64,000 nt of DNA from Carnobacterium_B sp040274945 (GCF_040274945.1 NZ_JBEMAR010000001.1:124001-188000), one strand, 5' to 3'. Counted from the stretch's first letter, positions 51,423-60,682 are shown. Numbers and translations are program-made. Notes: generated by a model not told the origin, from the letters alone.

Positions 51423-52916
51423 TTATTCAGCAGTTGTACTAGATTGCAATTCTTTGATAGCTGCCTCATATTGAGTATCATTTTCATCTATTAAAGTTCT
51501 TAATGATTCAATGAGTTGAGTAGCTGTTTCGCCTGTTACAATACCATCAACAGGTAATTTTTTTTCTGTTTGGAATTGTTTGACGGCTTCTTGAGTAGCT
51601 TCATCAAAGTATCCATCAACTGATTCTACAGGATAACCTAACGCTTCTAATACTTTTTCTAAGTTTTCAACTTCAGTGGAAACGTCTTTTAATTGATACG
51701 TTTTTGAACTATCAATAATCAATAAATTGGCGTAATCCGGTAAAGGTACTTCAATAGTTGGCTTTATTCCTTCTTCATTGATCCACTTACCACTTGGCGT
51801 TAACCATTTTGCAACCGTCATTTTCAATTCACTATTATCATCAAATGTAGCTACATTTTGAACAGTTCCTTTTCCAAATGTCTGAGTACCGATTAATTTG
51901 ACATTACCAGATTCGCTAACCGCACCCGCTAATATTTCAGAGGCGCTGGCACTTCCTTCATCTACTAATAAAACGGAAGGTTCCGTCACTTTAAAGTCAC
52001 CCATTGTCGCATCATCAGAAACGATTGGAATCGGTTCTTGATCTTTCTCCTGTGTTTGTAAAATAGTGTCGCCATTTTCTAAAAATAAATTAGAAATACT
52101 CAACCCGGCATTTAATAACCCACCAGGATTTTGACGAACATCGAAAACAAAAGATTCAGCCCCTTGTTCTCTTAGATCTTCAATCGCAGACACTAAGTCA
52201 TCATAAGTTGGTGAAGAAAAACTTGTGATAGCAATATAACCAATTGTTGGATCTTCTTCATCTAATTGGTAAACAACTGTCTCAACAGGTATGGTATCCC
52301 GTACAACAGTCACTTCAAAAGTAGAATCACCACGTTTGATGGTTAACACCACTTCTGAGCCCTTTTCACCTCGAATATGCGAAACAGCTTCATTTAAGTT
52401 TAAACCTGTTAGTTCTTGATCATCTGCTTTTAAAATAATATCATTCGGCAGCAATCCTGCTTTTTCAGCTGGAGAACCTGCAATCGGAGACACAATCATA
52501 ACATTATCTCCTTGTTTCATTACTTCAGCACCAATTCCTTCAAAAGAAGCCGAGATACTTTCATTTAAAGAAGTTGATTCTTCTACATCAAGGTATTGCG
52601 TATAAGGGTCTTCGACAGATTCTGTCATACCGGTGATAGCACCTTCTATAAGTGTTTCTCCTTCAACACCTTGATAGTAATCCGACATTAACGCATCGTA
52701 TACCTCTTGGATTTTCCCAAATTCATCTGCATTCATTTCTATGCTTGCTTCTGATGAACTCAACTGATTTTTAGCAGGTGATTCATTATTATCATTTGCA
52801 TTTGTAACAGCCATGGTTCCACCAATTGAAAGTGCAGCAACTACTATGAGAGAAGCGCCATATGCCCAAGGCTTAATGCCTTTTTTATTCTTTTCTTTGT
52901 TTGGTTCATTCTCCAT
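51423..52916 (-). CDS. ctpA: C-terminal processing peptidase (S41) with PDZ and peptidoglycan-binding domains
   Basis: The 497-residue protein has an N-terminal transmembrane anchor (about 18-40), a PDZ domain (about 110-200) and the S41 protease core. Catalytic Ser lies in DEGSASASEI (about residue 324) and Lys in TFGKGTVQ (about 348). A PG_binding_1 domain follows (about 415-470, LEALGYPVESVDGYFDEAT). This resembles Bacillus CtpA/CtpB. It would degrade or process envelope proteins near the wall. The ATG follows AGAGGA. It is the last gene of the series starting at msrA or further upstream and ends at a strong terminator. Confidence 0.95.
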   Translation of the reverse strand: MENEPNKEKNKKGIKPWAYGASLIVVAALSIGGTMAVTNANDNNESPAKNQLSSSEASIEMNADEFGKIQEVYDALMSDYYQGVEGETLIEGAITGMTESVEDPYTQYLDVEESTSLNESISASFEGIGAEVMKQGDNVMIVSPIAGSPAEKAGLLPNDIILKADDQELTGLNLNEAVSHIRGEKGSEVVLTIKRGDSTFEVTVVRDTIPVETVVYQLDEEDPTIGYIAITSFSSPTYDDLVSAIEDLREQGAESFVFDVRQNPGGLLNAGLSISNLFLENGDTILQTQEKDQEPIPIVSDDATMGDFKVTEPSVLLVDEGSASASEILAGAVSESGNVKLIGTQTFGKGTVQNVATFDDNSELKMTVAKWLTPSGKWINEEGIKPTIEVPLPDYANLLIIDSSKTYQLKDVSTEVENLEKVLEALGYPVESVDGYFDEATQEAVKQFQTEKKLPVDGIVTGETATQLIESLRTLIDENDTQYEAAIKELQSSTTAE

Positions 52917-53002
52917 GTGTAAGCTTCCTCTCTGATTTCAATTAATGCATAGGATGCGGTTAGTTGATTTTACTGCAGAAATTATTTTTAAAAACTGCTG
53001 AT

Positions 53003-53713
53003 TTATTTAAATTTTAAAGCCGTTTCTAATGCTACGATCATCATATCATTAAATGTTGTTTCACGCTCATCTGAAGATGTTTCTTCCCCCGTAATCAAAT
53101 GATCACTTATGGTTAAAATAGCTAAAGCGCGACGATTGTGTTTAGCTGCTAGAGTATATAGACCAGCGGCTTCCATTTCAGTTGCCAATACACCATAATC
53201 TGCAAGTTTCTTTTTGTCTAGCTCTTCATTATAAAAACGGTCAGCAGACAAGATGTTTCCTACTTTAACATCCATTCCTTGTTCGACAGCAATATCATAA
53301 GCTGTTTTTAGTAAATCAAAATCAGCGATAGGAGCAAATTGAACTTGATCATTAAATGTATTTTTGACAACAGCCGAATCTGTTGTTGCACCTTGAGCTA
53401 AAATCACATCACGTACTTTAACGTCTTTTTGCATTCCACCAGCAGTTCCTACACGTATTAAGTTTTTCACGTTATATCCTGTAATCAATTCTTCAGCATA
53501 AATCATCATAGAAGGAATTCCCATTCCAGTTCCTTGAACAGATACTCGGTGACCTTTGTACGTTCCTGTGTAGCCAAACATGTTTCTCACTCGATTGTAT
53601 TGTTCTACATCTGTTAAAAAGGTTTCTGCGATATATTTTGCTCTTAATGGATCTCCTGGTAACAATACTGTTTCTGCGATTTGGCCTTCTTTAGCTTCAA
53701 TGTGTACACTCAT
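53003..53713 (-). CDS. deoD: Purine nucleoside phosphorylase, DeoD type
   Basis: The 236-residue protein has the PNP/UDP family motif GTGMGIPSMMIYAEELI near residues 62-78, VRVGTAGGMQ near 87 and MEMEAAGLY-type residues (ATEMEAAGLY) near 180. It cleaves purine nucleosides with phosphate for salvage. The ATG follows AGGAGG. It is placed between the YozE-like gene and ctpA. No other salvage genes are near, so the context does not add to the function. Confidence 0.96.
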   Translation of the reverse strand: MSVHIEAKEGQIAETVLLPGDPLRAKYIAETFLTDVEQYNRVRNMFGYTGTYKGHRVSVQGTGMGIPSMMIYAEELITGYNVKNLIRVGTAGGMQKDVKVRDVILAQGATTDSAVVKNTFNDQVQFAPIADFDLLKTAYDIAVEQGMDVKVGNILSADRFYNEELDKKKLADYGVLATEMEAAGLYTLAAKHNRRALAILTISDHLITGEETSSDERETTFNDMMIVALETALKFK

Positions 53714-53746
53714 GATTATTTCCTCCTAATTGTATGGTAGTTTGTT

Positions 53747-53968
53747 TTAGTTATCTTTGTCTAAATAAATTTCCCAAGCTGTGTCAAAAGTTGTCATTTC
53801 TTCTAAGTATGTGCCATTTAATTCTAGATAATGACTAACTTCATGATAATCTTCTGATTGTTTTGGGAAACCGTCATCTAAATAAACAGCATTTGCAAAT
53901 AAAGTGACAGCATCCTTTTTATGTGGATCTCTTTCAGTCATTAAATAATGATAAAACGGACGTTGCAT
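53747..53968 (-). CDS. YozE SAM-like family protein (UPF0346)
   Basis: The ATG at 53968 gives 73 residues (MQRPFYHYLMTERDPHKKDA) and has GAAAGGAA eight bases upstream. The longer frame reaching 54100 overlaps msrA and has no ribosome site. FYHYLMTER and FPKQSEDYHEVSHYLE are the family landmarks; the fold resembles a sterile alpha motif. Function is unknown. It starts four bases after the msrA stop, so the two are likely co-translated. In Bacillus relatives it is likewise often next to methionine sulfoxide reductase genes. Confidence 0.88.
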   Translation of the reverse strand: MQRPFYHYLMTERDPHKKDAVTLFANAVYLDDGFPKQSEDYHEVSHYLELNGTYLEEMTTFDTAWEIYLDKDN

Positions 53969-53972
53969 TGAA

Positions 53973-54488
53973 CTAATTCCTTTCTTTACTTTGTTGATAA
54001 TGCAGACGATCTTCTTTTTCTTGAGCATACTTTTCTGGATTTTTTTGATAAAACTCTTGATGTTGTTCTTCAGCTGGATAAAAAGGTTGAACCTCTTCAA
54101 TTACTGTTACAATAGGATTTTTATACTTTCCGCTTTCGCTTAACTGTTGTCTGGATTTCTCCGCAATGTTTCTTTGATTCTCATTTAGAACAAAAATGAC
54201 GGGACGATAGTTGTCTCCCCTATCTTGAAATTGACCCATTGCATCTGTGGGATCCGTTTGATTCCAATAGATGTCTACCAATTCCTCATATGAAATAACT
54301 GAAGGATCAAAGGTTATTTCAACTGCTTCAGTGTGCCCAGTTGTTTGGGTTAACACTTCTTCGTAAGTAGGATCAATAGTATGACCTCCAGTGTAGCCTG
54401 ATACAACTTTTTCAATTCCAGGTTGCTCATCAAAAGGCGAAACCATACACCAAAAGCATCCTCCTGCAAAAATAGCTGTCTCTTTCAC
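53973..54488 (-). CDS. msrA: Peptide methionine sulfoxide reductase MsrA
   Basis: The 171-residue enzyme has the catalytic motif GGCFWC, with C11 as nucleophile, then YTGG and the HTEAVEITFDP region. It reduces methionine-S-sulfoxide in proteins. The start is GTG at 54488 with AAAGGATG upstream. No resolving Cys is present near the C terminus, so recycling would differ from enzymes with a C-terminal Cys pair and may use C14 in the motif. It lies between ypmS and the YozE-like gene. Confidence 0.95.
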   Translation of the reverse strand: MKETAIFAGGCFWCMVSPFDEQPGIEKVVSGYTGGHTIDPTYEEVLTQTTGHTEAVEITFDPSVISYEELVDIYWNQTDPTDAMGQFQDRGDNYRPVIFVLNENQRNIAEKSRQQLSESGKYKNPIVTVIEEVQPFYPAEEQHQEFYQKNPEKYAQEKEDRLHYQQSKERN

Positions 54489-54518
54489 TTATCTCATCCT
54501 TTCCCACTTCTTTTCACT

Positions 54519-55127
54519 TTAATCAGCTGGAACGAAAACGTTCACTCGAATATCATTTTCAGCTAAATTAATTTTATCCACTGAAAAATGGATACCGCTA
54601 TCTAAAGTGAATTCATTTAAATTAAAAACAATCGTTTCTTTTTCACTATCAATCGCTACCCAATCCGGAATATTCAATTGATTTTCAATTTGATTCATTG
54701 CAAAGGTAATCGGGACGTTAAATTTCCCAATTGAAAGACCAGTTGCTTTAAATTGTAAATTACCATTTTCCATAACAAATGGTTCTAAAAATAACTGGAA
54801 TTGGATATCATGACCAAACAATTGGAAAGTACCCACTAATTGTGCTTGCTCTTCCAATCTAAACTGGTAATTAACGGGACCTTTTACAATTTTTTCATCT
54901 TTAAGATAAGAAGCTACCAATTGATTAACGTCATCTTTTTTTGTTGACACTTGAAACCTGACTTCATCTTTGGTGTCCATGGTCTTAAGATTTGGTTCTC
55001 CTATTATAATAGGAGTCATTTGAGTAAAGGCCCAGATGATTATGCCTACTACCACTGAAAGCAATCCCAGAAAAGCCCATTTCCAACCATTTACTTTATT
55101 CTTTTGCTGATCTCTTTTTTTCTCCAT
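54519..55127 (-). CDS. ypmS: YpmS family membrane-anchored protein (DUF2140)
   Basis: The 202-residue protein has a basic N terminus, one transmembrane helix (about 15-36, WAFLGLLSVVVGIIIWAFTQM) and an extracytoplasmic beta-rich domain ending FSVDKINLAENDIRV. This matches DUF2140 proteins such as Bacillus YpmS. Function is unknown. It follows ypmR by 32 bases, the conserved ypmR-ypmS pair, so an envelope or lipid-related role is an inference from that link. Confidence 0.85.
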   Translation of the reverse strand: MEKKRDQQKNKVNGWKWAFLGLLSVVVGIIIWAFTQMTPIIIGEPNLKTMDTKDEVRFQVSTKKDDVNQLVASYLKDEKIVKGPVNYQFRLEEQAQLVGTFQLFGHDIQFQLFLEPFVMENGNLQFKATGLSIGKFNVPITFAMNQIENQLNIPDWVAIDSEKETIVFNLNEFTLDSGIHFSVDKINLAENDIRVNVFVPAD

Positions 55128-55159
55128 AACACACCTTTTACTTTCAAAAAAAATTCTTT

Positions 55160-55996
55160 TTAATTATTTACGATAGCCTTAAACAATACCTCACCCATCA
55201 ATTCATAACCGGCTCTATTAGGATGAAATAAGTCTTCTTCGTACAAATACGGATTAACAACTTTTGTCGCATCACTATTTTGGTCATTCAACAACTGATT
55301 TTCTTTTCCTTCTGATTCTGAGGATTGATTAAATAAGTTAGATATTGAAAGAAAAACAGCATTATCTGTTTCATTTACAATTGATTGCGTTTTTTCATTC
55401 CATTTATCTACTATCATTTGCATTTCAGTGATTTCAGGAAAATAAACATAATAAGGATTATAGATACCAAAAACATAAACTTCAATCTGAGGATTTAATT
55501 TTTTCATTTCCGTTAAAAGACTCTTCAAGTTTTGTTCGTACGTTTTTTCTGGAGCAATAAATTTTTGCTCATCGATAGTCAAAAAATCCTTTTTAAATGT
55601 TTGGATAATATCATTTCCACCAATAGTTAAAACCACCATATCAGCAGTTTGAATGTCTTTTTGCATCGTTTCATCTTCGTAAAATCGTTTTAATATTTGG
55701 TCACTTCGATCTCCACTTTTTCCATAATTACTAGTGGTCACTTCTTGATAAATTTGAGTTTCTTCTAGTAATTCATCGACAATCGAAACATATCCTCCAC
55801 TGTTAGTAGAATCTCCAACACCTTCAGTTAATGAATCACCAATTGCTACAATATGAAGCGGTACTTTCTTTATTTCTGTTGTCTCTTGATCATCATTCGA
55901 ACGAGTTCGGAATAAGACTGTCAGAATACCCACCACTAAAATAATTCCAATAATTAAAAAAAGGAAGCTTTTTAGAATTGATTTTCCTTTTTTCAT
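55160..55996 (-). CDS. ypmR: SGNH/GDSL-type lipase/esterase, membrane-anchored (YpmR-like)
   Basis: The 278-residue protein has an N-terminal hydrophobic anchor (about 9-28) and the SGNH blocks. Block I is AIGDSLTEGVGD with the nucleophilic Ser, block III is GGNDI, and block V is DLFHPNRAGY with the catalytic Asp and His. It is expected to hydrolyse an ester outside the membrane. The substrate is not known. The ATG follows AAAGGAG. It is paired with ypmS, downstream of dfrA, and has an internal extended -10 promoter. Confidence 0.9.
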   Translation of the reverse strand: MKKGKSILKSFLFLIIGIILVVGILTVLFRTRSNDDQETTEIKKVPLHIVAIGDSLTEGVGDSTNSGGYVSIVDELLEETQIYQEVTTSNYGKSGDRSDQILKRFYEDETMQKDIQTADMVVLTIGGNDIIQTFKKDFLTIDEQKFIAPEKTYEQNLKSLLTEMKKLNPQIEVYVFGIYNPYYVYFPEITEMQMIVDKWNEKTQSIVNETDNAVFLSISNLFNQSSESEGKENQLLNDQNSDATKVVNPYLYEEDLFHPNRAGYELMGEVLFKAIVNN

Positions 55997-56032
55997 GATA
56001 AAAACTCCTTTACCTGTAAATATATGGAAATA

Positions 56033-56038
56033 GTATAC
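56033..56038 (-). promoter_or_regulatory. Internal promoter upstream of ypmR
   Basis: TGG-TATACT on the minus strand is an extended -10 box. A direct copy of GGTATAC lies 23 bases further upstream in the dfrA-ypmR gap. Confidence 0.45.
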
Positions 56039-56083
56039 CAGATTCTTTATTCTTCGTATACCTTCTGTAAAGGAAGAATGTGT

Positions 56084-56575
56084 TTACTTCTTTCGTGCAA
56101 ATGTTTCAAAAATATGAGGATATTTATTGCGGTCATCCAAGATACCCTCTTCTGTTTTTTCAAGTTTCCATTTTGTCCAATCTATTTCTGGAATAAAAGT
56201 ATCTCCTTCAAACTCGCCTTCAATCATTGTGCGGTGCAACACATCAACGTCATCCATAAAGAAACTAAATACATTCGCTCCTCCAGTAATCAAGGTATCT
56301 CCAGAGTAGTCTTTTGCAAAATCCAGCACTTCTTCTCGGCTGTGCATGATTTTGACCCCATCTGCCTGGTAATTAGGATCAGTAGTTAAAATAATATTGA
56401 TACGATCTGGTAAAGGACGTTTGTTCATCCCTTCAAATGTTTTTCTGCCCATCACCACAGCGTTATTTATAGTCATTTGTTTGAAAAATTTTAAATCGTT
56501 TGGTAAATACCAAGGCAAAGTACCTTTGTACCCTATTACACCATTTTTATCTTGAGCCCATAAAAAAGCAATCAT
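56084..56575 (-). CDS. dfrA: Dihydrofolate reductase
   Basis: The 163-residue enzyme has the family start MIAFLWAQDKNGVIGYKGTLPWYLPNDL with the Trp-Tyr-Leu-Pro region, VMGRKTFEGM near residues 42-51, and ITGGANVF near 95. It reduces dihydrofolate to tetrahydrofolate with NADPH. It follows thyA by 24 bases, which couples regeneration of tetrahydrofolate to dTMP synthesis. This looks like the chromosomal housekeeping enzyme, not a mobile trimethoprim-resistance type. Confidence 0.96.
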   Translation of the reverse strand: MIAFLWAQDKNGVIGYKGTLPWYLPNDLKFFKQMTINNAVVMGRKTFEGMNKRPLPDRINIILTTDPNYQADGVKIMHSREEVLDFAKDYSGDTLITGGANVFSFFMDDVDVLHRTMIEGEFEGDTFIPEIDWTKWKLEKTEEGILDDRNKYPHIFETFARKK

Positions 56576-56599
56576 TTCGTTTCCTACTTTCTCTTCAGA

Positions 56600-57550
56600 T
56601 TAAACAGCTATTGGAGCTTTTATTCCTGGATGAGGATCATATCCTTCAATTTGTATGTCCTCCATCTCAAAATCAAAGATACTAGTCTTTGATCTATTCA
56701 ATGTGATTGACGGAAAATCCCTAGGCTCTCTTGCTAATTGTTTTTTCATTTGTTCAAAATGATTTGAATACAGATGTGCGTCACCTAATGTATGAACAAA
56801 TTCTCCAACCTCTAAACCAACCTCATGAGCTATTAAATGTGTTAATAGTGCATAGCTCGCAATATTAAACGGCACACCTAAAAAGATGTCTGCACTTCGT
56901 TGATACAATTGGCAGCTTAATTTTCCATCAGCAACATAAAATTGAAATAATGTATGACAAGGAGGCAAGGCCATATTAGGAACGTCTTCTGGATTCCATG
57001 CTGAAACAAGCATACGCCTTGAATCTGGTGTTGTTTTGATTTGTTGAATGACATCTTTCAGCTGATCTATAGTCTCTCCTTGGGTCGTTTTCCATTTTCT
57101 CCATTGAGCTCCATATACATTTCCCAGCTCACCGTATTTAGCAGCAAATGTGTCATCTCCTAAAATACGTGTACAAAAGGCTTCTTTTTCACCATCATAA
57201 ACAGCTTTAAATTCTTCATCAACTAAGGCTCTTCTGCCGAAATCAGTCATATCAGGTCCCAAATATTCTTCACTTTTGACAAAACGTTCAAAAGCCCATT
57301 CATCCCAAATATGGTTATTGTGTTGCAATAAATAACGAATATTTGTATTGCCTTTAATAAACCAAAGCAATTCACTTTTAATTAAACCAAAGGGGACTCT
57401 TTTCGTTGTTAATAATGGGAAACCTTTTTGTAAATCATAACGCATTTGATAACCAAAAAGACTTTTAGTTCCTGTTCCTGTCCGATCTGTCTTTACATGA
57501 CCATCTTCCAAGACTTTTTTTCCTAAATTTAAATATTCTAATTCCACCAT
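56600..57550 (-). CDS. thyA: Thymidylate synthase
   Basis: The 316-residue enzyme has the catalytic Cys in LPPCHTLFQFYV, the RxxxxSWNPxDxPxMALPPC region, and IEGYDPHPGIKAPIAV at the C terminus. It is of the longer form found in lactobacilli and enterococci (about 315 instead of 264), with an insert around FVKSEEYLGPDMTDFG. It makes dTMP from dUMP using methylene-tetrahydrofolate. The ATG follows AGGAGG. It precedes dfrA and follows an ABC-F gene by 15 bases. Confidence 0.97.
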   Translation of the reverse strand: MVELEYLNLGKKVLEDGHVKTDRTGTGTKSLFGYQMRYDLQKGFPLLTTKRVPFGLIKSELLWFIKGNTNIRYLLQHNNHIWDEWAFERFVKSEEYLGPDMTDFGRRALVDEEFKAVYDGEKEAFCTRILGDDTFAAKYGELGNVYGAQWRKWKTTQGETIDQLKDVIQQIKTTPDSRRMLVSAWNPEDVPNMALPPCHTLFQFYVADGKLSCQLYQRSADIFLGVPFNIASYALLTHLIAHEVGLEVGEFVHTLGDAHLYSNHFEQMKKQLAREPRDFPSITLNRSKTSIFDFEMEDIQIEGYDPHPGIKAPIAV

Positions 57551-57565
57551 TTTACCTCCTATAAA

Positions 57566-59467
57566 TTAATCATTCGCATATTGGCTTAAATATTCCCAAC
57601 GATTCATTTTTTCTTCTAACTCTTTTTCTAAAGTGGCTACTTGTTCTTGTTGTTCTTGTAATAAACTAAAATTACTGCCCGCTTTTAACATTTCTTCTTT
57701 AAGCGTTTCTATTTTATTTTCAAGATCAAGCATTTCTTCTTCAATCGTGCTCCACTCTTTTTGTTCTGTAAACGTTAACTTCACTTTTTCATCAACACTA
57801 ATTGATTCAGGTTGTGTAGCAACTTTTGCAACTGAACCACTATTTTGAACAGAGCGACCTTGTTTTTTCTCTTGTTCTTCTTCTATATAATCTGTAATAC
57901 TTCCATAAAATGGTCTGATTTTTCCATTACCATCAAATATCAGCAATTTCTCTACGGTTTTATCTAAGAAGTAACGGTCATGGGAAACTGAAATAACTGC
58001 TCCAGGGAATGTTTCAATATAGTCTTCTAAAACCGTTAACGTTGCGATATCTAAATCATTTGTCGGTTCATCAAGCAATAATACATTTGGTTGTTGCATT
58101 AGTAACTTCAATAGATACAGGCGTCTTTTTTCCCCACCGGATAATTTACCGATAAGTGTACCATGCGTATGGCGCTCGAATAAGAATTGTTCCAATAGAT
58201 TTGTTACGCTGATTCTTTCACCATTGGTTGTTTCCACTTCTTCTCCAACTTCTTGTAAATAAGAAATTACACGTTTATTGGGATTCATTTCTTCAATTAC
58301 TTGCGTAAAGTATGCGATTTTTACAGTTTCACCGACAACTATTTCTCCTGAATCTAATGGGAATCTACCAGCTAATGCATTTAAGAAAGTTGATTTACCC
58401 GCTCCATTTTCACCGCTGATCCCAATTCGATCTTTCGTTTGAATCAACATGTTGAAGTGATCTAGAATTACTTTCCCACCTAAATTAAGGGATGCATCCT
58501 TCAACTCGAATACTCTTTTTCCTAAACGAGAACCTTCTAAATTCATTTCAACTGATTCGTCTACATTTGATTGATTTAAATTGTCTTCTAAGTCTTTAAA
58601 GCGACCGATCCTAGCTTGTTGTTTTGTTGAACGTGCTTTTGCTCCAGTACGCATCCAAGCTAATTCTTTCGTATACATTTGTTTTCTTTTATGGTCTGCT
58701 ACTACAGCCGCTTCTTGTCTTTGAGCTCTTTCGACTACGTATTGTTCATAATTCCCTGTATAAAAAGTCGCATTTCCATGGAACAATTCAATCATTCGAT
58801 TAACGATACGGTCCAAGAAATAACGGTCATGAGTTACTAGCAGTAAAGCTCCTCGATACGAACTTAAATAGCCCTCTAACCAAGTAATCGTTTCAAAGTC
58901 TAGATGGTTTGTAGGTTCATCTAAAACAAGTAGATCCGGTTCTTGAATCAACACTTGCGCTAAGCCAACACGTTTCCTCTGTCCACCAGATAGCGTTCCT
59001 ACCAATTGCTCTAAATCAATGACTCCAAGTTTGTTTAAAATCATTTTTGCATTTGTATCAGCTATCCAAGCATTTTCATCATTCATTGCCTGTTCAGCTC
59101 TTGAATATCTGTTTTGGCATTTTTCATCCATTGGATCTGCTGTTAATAAATCTAAAGCTCTTTCGTAGTTTCTAACAGCGGCTAAAATAGGAGTGTCTCC
59201 CTCAAAAACAGCATCGAAAACGGATTTATCTGGATTTAAATCTGGTTCTTGCATCAAATAACTGATGGTATAATCTTTTGGTTTTTGGATACTGCCTTTT
59301 TCAGCACTATCGTTTCCAGTAATCACATTCAGTAGATTTGTTTTACCAGAACCATTTACACCAATAAGGCCGATTCTTTCGCCTTCCATTATTGAAAAAT
59401 TGATTTCATCGAATAATACTTTTTCTCCGTAGGTTTTTGTTAAATTCTGTACTTTTAATTCTTTCAT
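57566..59467 (-). CDS. ABC-F family ATPase (YfmR/Uup type)
   Basis: The 633-residue soluble protein has two ABC domains. The first has GVNGSGKTN, LSGGQRKR and LLVLDEPTNHLD; the second has GENGAGKST, LSGGEKRR and LLLDEPTNDLD. The interdomain linker (about 235-310) carries an ARSTKQQARI segment. The C-terminal coiled coil (about 560-630) is of the Uup/YfmR kind. No membrane segments are present. ABC-F proteins of this subgroup act on ribosomes, relieving stalls such as at proline stretches. The first Walker A has Asn after GKT in place of the usual Ser/Thr. It heads thyA-dfrA. Confidence 0.93.
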   Translation of the reverse strand: MKELKVQNLTKTYGEKVLFDEINFSIMEGERIGLIGVNGSGKTNLLNVITGNDSAEKGSIQKPKDYTISYLMQEPDLNPDKSVFDAVFEGDTPILAAVRNYERALDLLTADPMDEKCQNRYSRAEQAMNDENAWIADTNAKMILNKLGVIDLEQLVGTLSGGQRKRVGLAQVLIQEPDLLVLDEPTNHLDFETITWLEGYLSSYRGALLLVTHDRYFLDRIVNRMIELFHGNATFYTGNYEQYVVERAQRQEAAVVADHKRKQMYTKELAWMRTGAKARSTKQQARIGRFKDLEDNLNQSNVDESVEMNLEGSRLGKRVFELKDASLNLGGKVILDHFNMLIQTKDRIGISGENGAGKSTFLNALAGRFPLDSGEIVVGETVKIAYFTQVIEEMNPNKRVISYLQEVGEEVETTNGERISVTNLLEQFLFERHTHGTLIGKLSGGEKRRLYLLKLLMQQPNVLLLDEPTNDLDIATLTVLEDYIETFPGAVISVSHDRYFLDKTVEKLLIFDGNGKIRPFYGSITDYIEEEQEKKQGRSVQNSGSVAKVATQPESISVDEKVKLTFTEQKEWSTIEEEMLDLENKIETLKEEMLKAGSNFSLLQEQQEQVATLEKELEEKMNRWEYLSQYAND

Positions 59468-59556
59468 TTTTTATCTCCACTTTCCTCTATTAAACATTTT
59501 CATTCATCTTTAACATTCTACCATTTTTTATTCATAATATCTGTAAGTTGCTCTAA

Positions 59557-60207
59557 TTAAGTTTTATTAATCAGTTTTTTGAATTGTGCCAAATCCTCAT
59601 GGATGGTTTCAACTAATTGTCGATTGTAGAAAATCGACGCCGGATGAAACGTTGGGAAAACGGCATAGTGTTTTTCAGTCCAAGTGTACGTATTGTCTTC
59701 TGAAGAAACTAAACGCATTACTGGGCCATGATAAAGTTTCCCATGCTGTTCAGAAACTTTCATTTTTGGACCGAGCAACCTTTGTAATCCAATATTTCCC
59801 ATCGTCAGAATATAAGGTGTCTGGATTGTTTCTATTTCATAATCTAATAAAGGAGCATGAGCAATCAGTTCTTGTTTAGTGGGTGGGCGATTGTATTTTC
59901 GAGAAACAAGTTGCTGAGTTTTGCGATCCATTTTTTCTTTATAACGGTAAGGCCGACTTCTAAAAGCACTTGAAATATAAACTTCAGTACGATCAACTTC
60001 CAATAATTCAAAAAAACGCATAAGTTCTTTACCAGCTCTTCCAGAAAAAGGGATACCGTTCACTGCTTCTGTTTCTCCCGGAGCTTCCCCTACTAATAAA
60101 AATTTTGGGTGAATAGGTCCTTGCCCATAAACAAAACCTTCAACGTTAAACTCCTGAGATCGTTTCTTAGCCATTTCAACTAAATGGTTTGTTAATATCG
60201 TATTCAA
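59557..60207 (-). CDS. Uracil-DNA glycosylase superfamily protein, family 4-like but without cysteines
   Basis: The TTG at 60207 gives 216 residues and has AGGAGG nine bases upstream; the TTG at 60216 abuts the ribosome site. Motif 1 is GEAPGETEAVNGIPFSGRAGKEL and motif 2 is FHPAS, both typical of family 4/5 uracil-DNA glycosylases. Family 4 enzymes usually coordinate a 4Fe-4S cluster through four Cys, but this protein contains no Cys at all. It is thus either a cluster-free glycosylase or a diverged relative. It stands divergent from the cold-shock gene. Confidence 0.85.
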   Translation of the reverse strand: MNTILTNHLVEMAKKRSQEFNVEGFVYGQGPIHPKFLLVGEAPGETEAVNGIPFSGRAGKELMRFFELLEVDRTEVYISSAFRSRPYRYKEKMDRKTQQLVSRKYNRPPTKQELIAHAPLLDYEIETIQTPYILTMGNIGLQRLLGPKMKVSEQHGKLYHGPVMRLVSSEDNTYTWTEKHYAVFPTFHPASIFYNRQLVETIHEDLAQFKKLINKT

Positions 60208-60293
60208 ATCTATCAACCTCCTACAGTTAGTTTAACCTATTTTATTTAAACAGGTGAATCATTTTGCGCATTCTATTTTTAAACCACACATCA

Positions 60294-60322
60294 TTGACGA
60301 ATGTAGCGTTTATTTCTATAAT
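60294..60322 (+). promoter_or_regulatory. Promoter of the cold-shock gene
   Basis: TTGACG (60294-60299) and TATAAT (60317-60322) are 17 bases apart. The transcript leader would be about 75 nt, consistent with a regulated csp leader. Confidence 0.88.
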
Positions 60323-60402
60323 AACATTAGGTCCTTTCCTATATTCTATTAAGAAAAGTGACTCGATTCTACTTGAACAGCTTATTAGAGAGGGTGTCGT
60401 AG

Positions 60403-60609
60403 ATGGAAAAAGGAACAGTCAAATGGTTCAGTAATGAAAAAGGTTACGGATTCATTGAATACAACGAAACCGAAGACATTTTTATTCACTTTACAGGAAT
60501 CGCTAATGGAGAAGAGTTTAAATCGTTAAGCAGCGGACAACACGTTTCTTTTGAAATTTTAGAAGGTACAAGAGGCCCTCAAGCAACTAAAGTTATTGTT
60601 TTGGACTAA
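60403..60609 (+). CDS. Cold-shock domain protein (Csp family)
   Basis: The 68-residue single OB-fold protein starts MEKGTVKWFSNEKGYGFI, with RNP1 (KGYGFIEY, residues 13-20) and RNP2 (DIFIHF, residues 25-30). It binds single-stranded RNA and DNA and acts as an RNA chaperone. Compared with typical CspA, it has shorter VFVHFSAI-like regions (IFIHFTGI). The ATG follows AGAGGG. It is a single-gene unit with a strong promoter and a terminator, lying between the glycosylase and ebsA-like genes. Confidence 0.96.
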   Translation: MEKGTVKWFSNEKGYGFIEYNETEDIFIHFTGIANGEEFKSLSSGQHVSFEILEGTRGPQATKVIVLD

Positions 60610-60647
60610 CCACACCCTCTTAACTAGATTAATGTTTAAGCAGCTAA

Positions 60648-60680
60648 AAAAAAACGATACACCTTAGGCGTATCGTTTTT
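60648..60680. terminator. Bidirectional terminator after csp
   Basis: AAAAAACGATAC pairs with GTATCGTTTTTT around a short loop, giving T runs on both strands; it serves csp and the converging ebsA-like gene. Confidence 0.92.
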
Positions 60681-60682
60681 TC

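Noticed and set aside
53969..54100. N-terminal extension of the YozE-like gene to 117 residues
   Set aside because: The extension overlaps msrA, is Lys-rich and lacks a ribosome site; GAAAGGAA stands before the ATG at 53968.
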